Positions 22,985-34,765 are shown, numbered from the stretch's first letter. The stretch is DNA of 64,000 nt from Apoderus coryli (GCA_911728435.2 OU452209.1:15172869-15236868), one strand, 5' to 3'. Numbers and translations: made by a program. Notes: generated by a model not told the origin, from the sequence alone.

Positions 22985-24472
22985 CAAAGAAAAATGTTGT
23001 TTAAACACAGGGATTTTAAATTGTATAGAGGTGCTTATTATCGCGATAGGTATGACAGGCTGAGGCGAAACATTAAAAATCAAATAGATGCTACTTACAC
23101 GGAATATATACAGGAATGTGAGGCCTTAGTTATGTCTGACTTCAAAAATTGTTGGTCTTTTATTCATAGTAGACTCAATATATCCAGGATGCCGGGAGTG
23201 ATAAGGGACTCTGATGGGATAACCGATTCTGGACCGCAGGATATTGTTGACGCATTTAGTGGATATTTTGAAAGTGTTTATGCACTCGAATAGTATAGAA
23301 GTTTCGGTTTTGAATAGCGACGACATAATCGGCGCTTGCAGGAAGTTAAAGAACAAGTTCACGGCGATAATATTCCGAGCTTTCTGGTGAAGGGTAGTGT
23401 GTCTGCATTTTTGAGCCCTCTGTTGCACATTTATAATTTGATTTTATCCACCAACATATTTCCTTCATTGTGGCAATCTGCTAGGATTATTCCTGTATTT
23501 AAAAAGAGCGATACATCATTAATTGACAATTATAGGCCTGTTGCATTGATCTGCAATTTTGCCAAAATTTTCGAGATTGCCTTGCACAATAAACTTAATC
23601 CGCAAGTAAAAATTCTATTGTCTCCATATCAGCACGGTTTTATTGGAGGACGTTCTTGTCTAACTAACTTGTCCTCCTTCTCACATAGCATATGTGAGGC
23701 CCTGGATGATCGATCTCAGATAGATGTTGTATATACGGATTTCCGTAAGGCATTTGACCGCATTGACCATTATATACTCTTGAAGCATTTAGATAGGCTT
23801 GGTTTTTCTAGTGAGCTTGTTGAGCTGTTTGAATCTTACCTTGTCGATCGCATGCAGTTTGTTGAGTGGGAAGGTTATAAGTCCAGAAAGTTTGCTTCAA
23901 CATCAGGTGTGCCACAGGGATCAAACCTTGGCCCACTATTGTTTAACATCTTTATTAATGATCTTGTTGAAATTATAGAATGTCCCAAGTTGGCTTATGC
24001 TGATGATCTAAAGATATTTTGTAGGATTGACTCCACAGAGGACTGCTCTATTTGAACATTTCTAAATGTAACGTTGTTAGCTTTCACAGAGTGAAAACCC
24101 CAGTAATTTGGAATTACACTATTGGAGCTGTACACATTGAGAGACTTTCGCAGGTTCAAGACTTGGGTGTATTGTTTGATGAAGCTTTAACCTTTGTTCC
24201 CCACTATGAGCACTTGTCCGCATCTGCATCCCGCATGTTGGGGTTTGTGATCAGAAACACTAAAAAGTTTAGAAATATTTCCACCATTAAATTATTATAT
24301 TTTTCATTTGTGCGGGCTAGACTTGAGTATTGTTCGATCGTGTGGAATCCCTTGTATCAGTGCCATGCACGTGCATTACAGTCTGTGCAGAGGCGATTCG
24401 TAAAGTATTTATATTTTAGGGAGTTTGGAGTATATCCAGCCCGGGGTGCAGATCACGATGTCCTGCTTTCAA
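22985..24472 (+). pseudogene. LINE reverse transcriptase, 5' portion (interrupted by an LTR element)
   Basis: FKNCWSFIHSRLNISRMPGV; DNIPSFLVKGSVSAFLSPLL; FPSLWQSARIIPVFKKSDTS; NYRPVALICNFAKIFE; QHGFIGGRSCLTNL; VVYTDFRKAFDRIDH (first Asp); SGVPQGSNLGPLLFNIFIND; and KLAYADDLKIF (catalytic YADD). About 30 residues are then deleted. NISKCNVVSFHRV resumes the reading, with QDLGVLFDEALTF and LEYCSIVWNPLYQCHARALQ. It breaks at LLS at 24472, exactly where the minus-strand LTR element begins. The reading resumes at 26448. Stops and shifts lie near 23293 and 24053. Confidence 0.9.
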
Positions 24473-25616
24473 CATTTTGTAATAAATGTGTTGTTTCCTG
24501 AAATAAGGAATCTTGATCTAGAGTAATGTTATTTTGTTGTGCAAGTCGTACATTATGTGACGCTGACCTTGAACCTCTCCTATTACCTCTATAAACTTGT
24601 CTAAAATTTCTATTATTATTATTATGCTGATTATTATGATTTGTTGTACGGGTGTTATTTTGATTATAGAAATGTCGATTTTGGATATTGTTTTGTGAAA
24701 TATTACGGCCACCGGTTCTAGGGCGAAAATTTCCACGCGGAACATGTTGCCTACCTCTTGCGGAAACTCTAAACATTTGCGGTGAACTTCGTATTGTAGT
24801 TGTTTCCTCATCTACTGCAGATCTGATTGCATCCTTCAGGAACAAAAAATTTCTAGATGCCACTATTGTACTTAGCCTCTGATTTCTCAAACCATCAGCA
24901 AACCTTTTAATAGCTACCTTTTCATTTATGGGTTTTAAAACAGAATAAGAGTCGGCGTTACCAATCGCTTGCGATATTGTTAAATTTACAAACAAGTCTT
25001 CCAATTCCTTTCCAAATTCCTCAATAGATTTTTCGCCTTGTTTTGCGCGATATAAGTTTGCTTGAAGTGCTGTATCTGATTGACGTGTAAGAAGATATGA
25101 TTTCATGTCGTTAATTAAAGCCGCGATAGTAGTGTAATTCTGATTTAGTCTTAATTTTGCACCACTGGATACGCGTGTTTTTAAAATAAAATTGATTAAC
25201 AATTGCTTACCTTCAGGATCTAACATAGAATCATACAACTCTACAGCATCAATTAATTTTTTCGTGGTTTCTTCATAATCGTCCATGCTAGGTAAAAGAC
25301 TAACAGCAGTTTTTATATCAAAAGAAGTCATTTTCGGTTCAGAAATGTTAACTTCCTCGTTTCTATCAAATTGTAAAATTTCGTTATAAAGGGATTTAAT
25401 TTTTGAAATTAAGTCTTTTATTTCCGTTATTTCAGAACTTCCTATTTCAGATTTTTCAGCTTGTTTATTAATAATTTGTATTTCTTTAGATAAATTAGAA
25501 TATATAGCTCTTGCTTCGTCAACTTTTTTCGGTCTCCTATCTATATTATATTTACTTACTTTTGATCTAATTTGTAATAAAGATTGGTAAATTTCCGAAA
25601 TTTTATTAATAGCCAT
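24453..25616 (-). CDS. gag: Gag polyprotein of the LTR retrotransposon, C-terminally truncated
   Basis: A 387-codon open frame starts at the ATG at 25616. An N-terminal helical segment (MAINKISEIYQSLLQIRSKV) precedes the capsid-like core: FDIKTAVSLLPSMDDYEETT, DSMLDPEGKQLLINFILKTR, ANLYRAKQGEKSIEEFGKEL, EKVAIKRFADGLRN. The tail is an Arg/Asn-rich nucleic-acid-binding region (RTTNHNNQHNNNNRNFRQVY). There is no cysteine and so no CCHC zinc knuckle, which is usual for errantivirus-like Gags. The last few codons (24453-24472) are borrowed from the LINE, so the natural C-terminus and any frameshift to pol are lost. It would form the particle shell. Confidence 0.85.
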   Translation of the reverse strand: MAINKISEIYQSLLQIRSKVSKYNIDRRPKKVDEARAIYSNLSKEIQIINKQAEKSEIGSSEITEIKDLISKIKSLYNEILQFDRNEEVNISEPKMTSFDIKTAVSLLPSMDDYEETTKKLIDAVELYDSMLDPEGKQLLINFILKTRVSSGAKLRLNQNYTTIAALINDMKSYLLTRQSDTALQANLYRAKQGEKSIEEFGKELEDLFVNLTISQAIGNADSYSVLKPINEKVAIKRFADGLRNQRLSTIVASRNFLFLKDAIRSAVDEETTTIRSSPQMFRVSARGRQHVPRGNFRPRTGGRNISQNNIQNRHFYNQNNTRTTNHNNQHNNNNRNFRQVYRGNRRGSRSASHNVRLAQQNNITLDQDSLFQETTHLLQNVESRTS

Positions 25617-25857
25617 CCAAGGTATTGAAGCTTATTTAGTATGTTAAAAAAAATGTATTATATTTATATACCAAAAATTAAATTTAAAATATCTACTTAA
25701 ATATTTAAAATTGTTACTAAATTTAATAAAATATGATTACATAAACAAATTACACGTATACCTATAATAGTCCACATAAATTAAAACACTGGGTCGATGC
25801 ACACGTTGCACATTCCATAGGTCATCAACTTTATTGTATATACAGTGATTTGAATTT

Positions 25858-26112
25858 TCATACCTGATCTTCTTGATTTAATATATTTAGGGATTTTCTT
25901 AATTCGTGCTTATTAATTTCTCGTCTTATTGTTCGTTTCATACCCTTTTTATACCTTTGCATCAATACATATACCAAACCCAACAATACCATTACTACTA
26001 AAATTATTAACAACCATTCTGCCAATGTCAATCCATGATTTAAATTTGCTGCTGCATCTCCACTTGCAGTTTGCGCTATCACAACTTGGTCTTTTGATTG
26101 CTTAGTGCCCAT
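25858..26112 (-). CDS. Small putatively myristoylated single-pass membrane protein upstream of gag
   Basis: 84 residues. MGTKQSK at the N-terminus fits the N-myristoylation pattern (Gly2, Ser6, Lys7). The hydrophobic segment WLLIILVVMVLLGLVYVLM at about residues 34-52 is followed by a basic cytosolic-type stretch (QRYKKGMKRTIRREINKHEL). It begins 44 bp after the primer-site region and ends 241 bp before gag, on the same strand. The frame is intact. Its role is unknown; myristate plus membrane anchor suggests targeting of Gag or RNA to membranes, which is inference. I believe similar small pre-gag ORFs occur in some insect gypsy-type elements but cannot verify it here. Confidence 0.7.
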   Translation of the reverse strand: MGTKQSKDQVVIAQTASGDAAANLNHGLTLAEWLLIILVVMVLLGLVYVLMQRYKKGMKRTIRREINKHELRKSLNILNQEDQV

Positions 26113-26156
26113 TATGCCATATCTGATATTATATTTTTAACTAAAATAATGAAAAA

Positions 26157-26174
26157 GGGCTGGCAGGATCGCCA
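26157..26174 (-). promoter_or_regulatory. Candidate tRNA primer-binding site
   Basis: The minus strand reads TGGCGATCCTGCCAGCCC directly after the LTR end. TGG is the complement of the tRNA CCA tail. TGGCGA fits an Arg-type tRNA 3' end, but the full match was not checked. Confidence 0.5.
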
Positions 26175-26447
26175 TGTAATAAATTTAAATTTGATTTGGG
26201 AACTTGTTGTTCCATAACGTTACTTTATAAATTAAAGACAGACTACTCCATTTATATTTTCTTTATTAATTAATTACGTGTAGTTCGTATCGTCTGTCGT
26301 TCTGTTCTCTTCTTCGGTCATCGTCCCTTGTCCTAATTTTTGTCCAAAACATATTTTGCTTACAACTAATAACATTTATTTAAATATTTATAAACATATA
26401 AAATTTAAACAAATACTTACTCTACAGGGTGTACGTACCATATTACA
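26175..26447 (-). repeat. 5' LTR of the LTR retrotransposon (273 bp)
   Basis: Minus strand: begins TGTAATA and ends TATTACA, perfect 7-bp inverted ends with TG...CA borders. The primer-like site follows the 3' border, and LINE coding sequence resumes right beyond the 5' border. AATTAATAAAGAA inside could supply a polyadenylation signal. Only this one LTR is present. Confidence 0.75.
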
Positions 26448-26930
26448 ATTTGACATTATATCTTTGTGGATGCGGCGAAGGGTCTCTTCCGTCAGGTTTT
26501 TGTATAATTGATTGCATAATAAAATCGATTGTGCGTTTCTTCTTGGCTGTCTTCGGTTTCGTATTCCTAGAACTGAGTCGAGGTCTGGTAACACCTTTTA
26601 TCTCAGCATAACTAGATCCAATGTTTTGCTATATTGTATTGTGCGGGGTCGGATATTGGTGTGGATTCTCTGTCTGGTGTTTTGAGCCACATGAATGTTT
26701 AATTTTTTTAGTTGATTATTTTTGTTTAAAACGTTGTACTTAGTTATAATTGTTTATTGAAAAGTTTTAGCATTTTTAACTGATTTGTATAATTGTGAAT
26801 TTGTCGTTTTTGTTTTTTATTTAAGTTTCAAATTGTAATTTTATTCTAGAAATGAATTTGAATTTTCTGTAAGTGGGTCTTGTTACCTGTTGAAAATAAA
26901 GAGCTTTATTATTATTATTATATTATTTTG
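26448..26930 (+). pseudogene. LINE reverse transcriptase, 3' continuation and tail
   Basis: FDIISLWMRRRVSSVRFLYN, a stop, LHNKIDCAFLLGCLRFRIPR continues the protein broken at 24472. The 28-30 kb LINE has RFDFLSLDLRRRICSVCFLY at the same place. A stop lies near 26678, then a 3'-UTR and GAAAATAAAGAGCTTTATT with ATT repeats. Confidence 0.85.
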
Positions 26931-26933
26931 AAA

Positions 26934-27714
26934 AGTAATATCAGAAGGAATAATTAACAGAATTTAACACTATACCAAAGTTACAGGCTGTTCAAAAAAC
27001 CTCATTACAATAAATTATTCTATAACGCTCTCGATTTTTTATTTTTCTAAATATAAAACTATAGTTTGAAACGAAAAAAAATAATCCAATTTAATTGGCT
27101 AAAAAAATCATTAAGTTTTGTTCATATTTTGTAACTGAGACAAAACAAAAAAATGAATTTACACACCCTGTACAGTGATCTTCAATCCATTAAAGTAACA
27201 TTTCTCATTCCTTTGTGGCAAAGTCCCATTATATTAAAACAAATTTTGAACTTATTAGAATAAGACATCATCAGTGAAAATGTAACAAAAAAAAATATAT
27301 GTTTAAGTGTGACTAATATGAAAACAAACCCTTAAACGAGGTCATTTCATTTCCGTGTTATTCGCCCATTATATGCAGTAGCTAAACTATTTAGACACCA
27401 TTATACGAGATAACATCAATAACAAAACGAAGACGAATTACCTCTAGAAACTATATGAAGAGAATGGAATAAAGAATAGGAACAATAAACACACATCGAG
27501 TGACACCACAAATAATGCATTGAATTTTTTCTGCCAGGCTACTTGGAAATATGTCAATATCTATATGGACGCAGCATGGGAAATAATAGAAATGCGACAA
27601 AACTAGCAAAGAGAAATCTGACTAATAGTCCCACTGGGCAGTAGAGTTGGGCTCATCGCTCATTAGCACTACAGGGTGTATGTGTTCATTGTACTTTTAA
27701 TGTAAGCATAGTTA
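26934..27714. other. No gene; decayed hammerhead relic inside
   Basis: AT-rich, with ACACACCCTGTACAGTG near 27161 (transposon-end-like). Apart from the ribozyme-like relic at 27242-27278, nothing is readable. Confidence 0.5.
27242..27278 (-). ncRNA. Decayed hammerhead-like motif
   Basis: Minus strand: CUGAUGA followed by a perfect 6-bp hairpin CUUAUU-CU-AAUAAG (stem II). The GAAAC core that should follow is mutated (UUCAAAAUUUG). A relic. Confidence 0.35.
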
Positions 27715-30137
27715 CTATTATAGGGATGCAGTTGATTTTAAATGCTGTAACAAGGGAATTTGTTGCATTTGCAGAAGAAATACGCATGTAGAATCTTTTA
27801 TGAGGCACTTTTCAATTTTGATTGGACATTTTTAAATGATTTTGATGACGTTGACAGTGCTCTCGAATCATTTTATTCTAAACTGTATAGTGTTTTTGAC
27901 TTATTTGTACCTTGCCATAAGACATTTAGTCATCGATATCCTTCATGGTATACGTCTGACATTATAAACTGTATCAAGAGAAAAGCTAAATGTCACAAAA
28001 CTTTTAAGTCTACTGGATCCCGATATCATCATGAGGAGTTTAGGCGTTTGCGTGCGCACTCCAAACGGTTGATTTCCGAGGCTTACTCTAATTATGTAAG
28101 AGCTGCGGAGAACAGTATTACGAGAGATCCTAAAATTTTATGGTCTTTTGTCAAATCGAAAAGGGGTTTGAGTAACATACCGGGCCTCATGACTTATAAT
28201 GAAACAACATATAGCGATCAACAATCTATAGTCAATGCGTTTGCTGAATATTTTCATAGTGTATTTGTTCCAGCTAGTGGCACTCCAGCTACTGGTACTT
28301 TAAATATATTGTCAGAGATTGATTGTGACATTGATTTCCGAAATATTACAGAGTCTGAGATAATTTTGGCATCAAAGAGACTGAAAAATAAATTAACAAC
28401 GGGCCCGGATTGCGTTCCGTCTTTTTTAGTTAAAGATTGTATTTCTGTTTTTAGTGGTCCAATGTGTAGTATTTTTAATCTAATGTCCAAAACAGGACGT
28501 TTTCCAACATTGTGGAAATTATCTCGTGTATGTCCTATATTCAAGGCGGACGACCGTTCATCTGTAATAATGTATAAATAATTATAGGCCAATATCAAAT
28601 TTTTCCAAGCTCTTTGAAATTGTTTTATATAATAGAATATATCCTCTCGTTAGAAATGAGCTTGATGATTTTCAGCATGGTTTCCTTTCCCATAGATCAA
28701 CAACAACAAATCTGGCGGTCTTTTCGCAATATATTTCTAACGTTTTGAACGAGCGTGGGCAGGTGGACGTGATCTATACCGATTTTGCGAAGGCTTTTGA
28801 TAGAATTGATCACTCTATATTACCTTGTAAGCTAGCAAGATTCGGTTTTAGAACTTCAGCAGTTTCTCTTATTTAATCGTATTTAACGCAGAGACAGCAG
28901 TATGTTTCAATCAGTGGGTATGATTCTCCGTGCTATTTAGCAAGCTCTGGGGTACCGCAAGGTTCAAATTTAGGCCCCCTGTTGTTCATATTGTTCATAG
29001 ATGACCTCGGCAGGGAATTGGCTTGCCGGAAGTTGTGTTTTGCTGATGATCTCAAGATATTCTCACAAATAGGAACTGTGGATGATTGCTTGCAGCTTCA
29101 GCATTCCATTAACATAATTAAAGAATGGTGTCAGAGTAACAAATTGTGTTTAAATGCTGGAAAATGTAAAGTTGTGACGTACACGCGGAAGCAATCTTTC
29201 CTCAGTTTTCAGTACAGTATAGTTGATGAAGTTTTGCTAGTTCTTGAATCTATAAAGAATTTGGGAGTTCTGTTTGACAGAGAATTTTCGTTTTCGGAAC
29301 ATATTACAGTTATGGTTGGAGATGCTTTGAGGATGTACGGTTTTATTACGAGAAGTTGTAGATCTTTTACAGATGTGAATGCCATAAAGTCTGTTTATTT
29401 CGCATATGTCCGTTCCAAGATGGAATACTGCTCTCTTATATGGTACCCTTATTATACTTGCTATAAAGTTTGCATTGAGAGAATTCAGAGGAAATTTCTA
29501 AAGTACCTTTCCTTTAAAATTGATGGAGTTTATCCAGAACAGGGTGTACTTTATAGTGAATTAACAACACGATTTGATTTTCTCAGCTTGGATCTGCGTA
29601 GAAGGATATGTTCCGTGTGTTTTCTTTATCGGCTGTTGCATGATAAAATAGCTTGTTCAGAGCTCTTGGCTGAAATAAATTTTTTGATTCCTAGAATAAA
29701 TTCAAGATATAATTTTCCGTTTTATAATGTGAGAGCGAGGAGTAACATATACACAATGTGCGATAATTTTAACTCTGTTGCTGACTGCTGTGATATTTAT
29801 TCTGAATCACTGACATTAGTTAGAAGGTCAGTCACATTAATGTTGAGTCTTACTGATTATTTTCGAACCTTAGCGCTAATTTCATTTTTCTCAATGTATG
29901 TAAAACATGGTTTTTGATTACCTCATTTTATAGTAAGATTTAGTAGGTTAAGATGTTGTTAATGTATATTTTTTAAGAATGATATATTTCTTTTTTCTTA
30001 TGAGTATTGGATGATTCTTATTAAGTATCGTGGTGTGTGGTAGTGTTTATAGTAATAATCATATTTTTTAAATGTGCTCTGTTAATGGTATGTAATACTG
30101 TTGGGCAATAAAGCAATTTTTATTATTATTATTATTT
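27715..30137 (+). pseudogene. LINE of the ATT-tailed family, most complete copy
   Basis: FYEALFNFDWTFLNDFDDVD and the SWYTSDIINCIKRKAKCHKT linker follow the lost endonuclease. Then ILWSFVKSKRGLSNIPGLM, RLKNKLTTGPDCVPSFLVKD and FPTLWKLSRVCPIFKADD. After a shift near 28575 come NYRPISNFSKLFEIVLYN, QHGFLSHRSTTTNL, VIYTDFAKAFDRIDHS (first Asp), a stop near 28875, SGVPQGSNLGPLLFILFIDD and KLCFADDLKIF (FADD). The last 311 codons to 29917 are open. The 3' end CTGTTGGGCAATAAAGC carries ATT repeats. It is 5' truncated. Confidence 0.92.
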
Positions 30138-30440
30138 TAATGCAAAGATCCGCTGGTGACGACAAACACACTGGTCGTCCAAAAACAAGCCGTTCAAATG
30201 TCACTATCGAAGCATCAGTGAGTGAGAGTGTCGTTGACAATCCAGGAACCTCAATTCGGCATCTAGGACAAGAAGTTGCAAATTGCAAGAAGCTCTTTAC
30301 AGCGGCAGCGTATATGCACTAAAGATATGTGTCTCCATGCTTACAAAATTCTATTAACACAAAAACTGAAGCTTAATGACCATGCACAGCGAAGAGAGTT
30401 TGCATAATGAATTTATCAGGTATTTTGGATGTGTTAATCA
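30138..30440 (+). pseudogene. IS630/Tc1-type DDE transposase, N-terminal fragment
   Basis: DDKHTGRPKTSRSNVTIEAS, VSESVVDNPGTSIRHLGQEV (helix-turn-helix region with the GRP hook), then, shifted, KDMCLHAYKILLTQKLKLND and HAQRREF. This is the typical lead-in to the catalytic core ('H...YK.Q..Q.L...D...R'). No catalytic acid is present. It starts immediately after the LINE's tail. Confidence 0.7.
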
Positions 30441-30475
30441 CTGAAAAAACGATTTGTTTGGATCAAAAAAAAATG

Positions 30476-31593
30476 GAAATGAACCAAACAAATATTTCAT
30501 CGGTATACGACAAACAACCCATGTACTTGAGAGAAATATATGGTTTATTTGAAATACCCATGTAAAATTTATTTGATTTAAATAAATATTTATTTGACTT
30601 AATACTTATACTTACTTGTTAACAAGGCCCGAAAATCTAAGGATATATTTGTTTGCTTGAACTAACTAGAGCTATATAGAAGAAAGATTCCATGTACTTG
30701 GCCCAAAGGTGCTGCTACTTGGAATAAATAAATATTTGTTTATTGTGATTAAAAAAAATTTTTATATTAAATATATGATTGGTTCTATCCAAACAAATAA
30801 TTTCTTCCGGAAAATCTGATATTTTGCTTGCAATAAATACTTTGTTTTGAACAATTGATCCAAACAGTTTCTGGTTTTATTAATAATAATATTTGCAAAT
30901 TAATATCTAAAAAAAAGAATGTTTGAAGGAATAAATATTTCTTTGTAACAAACAAAGTATTTATTGGAAGCAAACTACCAGATTTTGCCGGATCATATTA
31001 TTTATTTGGATAGAACAAATCATATATTTAAAACAAAAAAATAGCTATACCTAATACGGCTAGTTGATTTCGCGTTTGACATAAACGCCCGTGACTATGT
31101 TTCAAACAAATATTTGTTTGAACTGAATAAATATTTCATTGGGTGACTTTCTTGTTGGTCCCTAAATATAAACAAGCCGCCATCTTTGTATTAAATTCTG
31201 TTAAATAAAATCTCAATTTCAAGATCATTTACACATTATCCACGTGTATCTACTACCCTTATTTTCTCAATTCACTACGATAATATAAAACAAGAATCTC
31301 ATTATTATATTAGGTTTAGGTATCTATACATATTATACTTACATGAAATAAACAATCATGCATTTTATTATTATTTATTTGATTCAAATAACGGTGGACT
31401 TGTTTCAAATAACCAGGAATTAACTTTAATTTGTTATTTAAATTAAATAAATATTTATTTCTGCCAAAGCACCCCAGGCCAAATAAATATTTTTTAAAAA
31501 TCAAATAACTCTATTTCTTTATTTGAGTCAAATAAATTTTGTTTGAGTTAAACAAATAATAGCCAAATAATTATTTGTTAGGGTTCATTTTTA
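30476..31593. mobile_element. Foldback-type element rich in AACAAATATTTGTTT motifs
   Basis: The ends GAAATGAACC..AACAAATA (30476) and its inverse near 31565-31593 form terminal inverted repeats. The centre is a long imperfect hairpin, 30763-30850 against 30945-31033 (shared TTCTATCCAAA and GCAATAAATACTTTGTT). Between them are many short palindromes (AAACAAATATTTGTTT, AAATAAATATTTATTT). No coding sequence. It fits a foldback/MITE with multiple hairpins. Confidence 0.7.
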
Positions 31594-32330
31594 GAATCTT
31601 GAAAAGTGGTTGTCATAGGCGGCGATTTACCCGGGAAAAAGGTGAGTTTGCGCTATTTTTTAAACATGGAATAAAAATTCGGCCAATTTTTTTTAGTTTT
31701 TCATGCTTCCTTGAGCACGTGGTTATAGTTTACCCTGTATGACCATCAACTGGATGTGTTACGTGCTTTAATATGAATGAATCTTAACTTAACGTAACCG
31801 ATAAGTAATTATTTCTCCTTTTTACATCCATTACCATTCGCTCAGTGTCGTAATTTCTACAATATACAATTCAATGATCAAACGATGTATATTTTGAAGA
31901 AAAACCTAAAATATATTACAGAATATTTCTCTATCGCTTGTTATAGTCAAGTATATCGTATGTGGCACCCTATAGGGCTGCGCTGCATGTCATCTTATTG
32001 TGGCAGTCATTTACACGGCAGCCCCACATTGTCGAAATCACAACAACATGTAGTTACTAGTAGTCAAATCGCACCATTGCATTGTAGTGTTTGAAGTAGA
32101 GTTTTCTATAATTTCAAGATATTTTAGAATATTTCAAATTTACATTGTCCCAGCTATAATCGTTTCTCACGACACTTGGGCATTTCGAGTATTTTTAGTC
32201 AAGAGGCATATTGAGCATTAACCGTGTGAAATTTATAGAAATAAACTATTATGTGCTTCAAAACGTCCAAGAGAGACTGGGATTTTTTGCTGTCGGTGAA
32301 GAAATAAGATCAGATTAAGGTATGAAGGCT
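31594..32330. other. No gene seen
   Basis: Mostly AT-rich. A 69-codon reading at 31885-32094 has no recognisable domain. Confidence 0.5.
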
Positions 32331-33850
32331 ATGTTGATAAACCACTGTGACGCTGTATTTCCGGCGGTCTTGAAGGAGGCAAGGGTTGTTCCAATCTACA
32401 AAAATAAAGGATCGGTTGATGATCCCAGTAACTATCGACCAATATCGATCTTGCCAATTTTTTCAAAAATCTTTGAAACTATTATTAAAAATCAAATAAC
32501 TGAATATTTTGAAACAAATAATCTCTTTATGCAAAGTCAACATGGCTTTCGTAATAAGAGATCTACTACTCTTGCAATTAATAACCTTTTGGAATATGTT
32601 TCGGATGGCATGGAGTAGGGCTGTGGCACCTTTGCTTCCTTTTATGACCTCACTAAGGCTTTTGACTGTGTCTCACACGAAATACTTCTTCAGAAACTCT
32701 CTTACTATAACTTTGATGTTGACAGTGTTGTCTTGGTTGGCTCCTATCTCAGCGATCGTTTTCAGCACGTTTTGTATGGGGGACGATACTCGGAGAGACG
32801 AAGGATTGGACGGGTTGTGCCCCAGGGGTCGGTTTTGGGACCTTTACTGTTTTGAATATACGTAAAAGATTTATACAGATTTCAAGAAGACTCAAATATA
32901 ATCCTCTTTGCTGACGACACAACTAGTCTGATTAGATATCGACCAAACGACCCTTTAGGGCAGTTGGTTAATGCTGTTGAGACTGACATAGGCAATTGGT
33001 TTCTGGCAAATGAACTGAGCTTGAATCAGGCTAAAACTCAGAGCATGAACTTTACTTTGCGTTCTGCGCCTATCGATCTTCAGAGCGATGTTCGCGTGAA
33101 GTTCCTTGGGGTTCATCTTGATCCTAAATTAACCTGGGGGAGTCATGTTCGAGAGCTTGGGTGCTCGCTGTCCAGGGTCATATATCTCATCAGAAGGCTT
33201 GCGCAGAGTGTTTTAATCGCCAGTCTGTTGACGGTATATCACGGTTATTTTGTTTCCCGTATGTCGTATGGTATTTTGAACTGAGGACATAGTTCCCATG
33301 CAATGAAAATCTTTAAGCTACAGAGGAGATGTTTACGTACAATGTTGGGGCTCGGTTGGCGTGACTGCTGTAAAAAATATTTTGTTGAACACGGACTACT
33401 TACTTTGCCTTCCTTGTACATCTTAAACTGTCTTGGCTACATTCGAACCAATGCCTCGCATTTCACTCTTCACTCTGATATGCATAATTATGGTACGCGA
33501 AATTGAAATGACATATTGCCTGAATTTCACCGCCTATTGAGGACTAGGAAAGGTTCTGACTATTATTGTGTTAAATTTTATAATAAGCTGCCGTCTCACA
33601 TAAAGAACCTTGGTGAAATCCAGTTTAACAAAAGTATTAAATCATTTTTGATATCTCAGGCTTTTTCTACCTTTGAGGACTAAGTATTTCAGAAGCGATA
33701 TTGTAAGATTTTTCTAGATTTTAGTTTGTTTTGTGTTGTTGCTATTTTAATTTGTTTGTAAGCCTTTCTTTGTTGCTGTAACTTTGATTAATTTTTGTTC
33801 TTTTTTGACGTACAATACATGTTTTGTAACATAAGATGGTGAATAAATAT
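32331..33850 (+). pseudogene. CR1-like LINE reverse transcriptase, copy A
   Basis: AVFPAVLKEARVVPIYKNKG, NYRPISILPIFSKIFETIIK, QHGFRNKRSTTLAINNLLEY, SFYDLTKAFDCVSHEILLQK (first Asp), VVPQGSVLGPLLF, NIILFADDTTSLI (FADD), VKFLGVHLDPKLTWGSHVRE and LRTMLGLGWRDCCKKYFVEH. Stops interrupt at 32617, 32864, 33283 and 33505. It is almost identical to 60062-61572, with a small deletion at its 5' border ('ccactgtgacgctg'). It ends GATGGTGAATAAATAT without an ATT tail. Confidence 0.92.
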
Positions 33851-33859
33851 ATCTAACTA

Positions 33860-34765
33860 TCTAATCTATTAATCCAATCTTTATTTAGCAAAAAATAGTT
33901 CTCTTCTTGGATAAGGATAAAACTACAGAGTGCAAAATTTTAAACTATGGGACTAAAAAACTATTATTCAGGAAAAAACAGCGTATTTTCGGCTTTTTTT
34001 TTTTTAGTCAATCAACGGCCGAAGGGATCACTTTCTTAATTATTGTCAAATTAGCGGTGATCACCCGTTAAAATGTTCGAAAAACAGTATTTTTCAAATA
34101 CAGGGTGTCCCAGAATCGACACACGAAAACACAGTATATTTATGAAATAACACAGCGGACAAATGGCGTACACTCTTTTGTGGTTGAATTTGGTTGATGC
34201 AGCTTTGACCTCAATTAACGCCATAAAAAGAAATCTAAAGGTGTTAAGTGACACAATCTATGGAGCCAATTCTGATCACGAAATCGTGTGACACCCTTTA
34301 TCATCATGGCGTCCGTGAAACACTTCCGGTTATAAAGATTCAGTGGTTTATATTAATAAATGTAAAGTAAATTTTTTGTCGAATTTGAACTTTTTTCAAA
34401 ATATTTAACTATAGATATACTTTAAAGAACTGAAATGCTAGCAATCATAATTACATATAGATAACTTTGACTTAGCTATAAACTAAAAAGAAATACACCG
34501 ACTATTTAATTCGTTTTCACCATTTTTAGAAAATTAATCCACTAACTAATAACTATAAACACAAAACTATATTAACATGTCGGTTGTAAATTTCTACTTT
34601 TTATTAACATCTACCAACATAAATGTCGGTAGTTTGTTGGTTGTTTAATATACATTTCCCACAGGACCGGAATCAGCGATTAGGTATAATTTTAGGTGCG
34701 TAATTTGAATAGAATTATTAGCCCATCAGCTGCGACAAAGCATAATTTCTCTGAATATTTTCATT
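33860..34765. other. No gene seen
   Basis: Contains ACAGGGTGTCCCAGAATCGA at 34101 and the roughly inverse GTGTGACACCCTTTA near 34290. These may bound a small degenerate MITE of about 200 bp. Confidence 0.4.

Larger units (their letters stand above)
24473..26447 (-). mobile_element. Ty3/gypsy-type LTR retrotransposon, 5' fragment
   Basis: Minus-strand order: LTR (26175-26447), primer-binding-like site abutting it, a small membrane ORF, then gag. The segment ends inside or at the end of gag. Protease, reverse transcriptase, integrase and the 3' LTR are missing. It sits inside a LINE whose reading continues on both sides, so it inserted there and later lost its 3' part. Intact gag and small ORF frames suggest a fairly recent insertion. 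Confidence 0.85.

Noticed and set aside
24518..24882. ORFs overlapping gag in other frames
   Set aside because: Shadows of the long gag frame without independent features.
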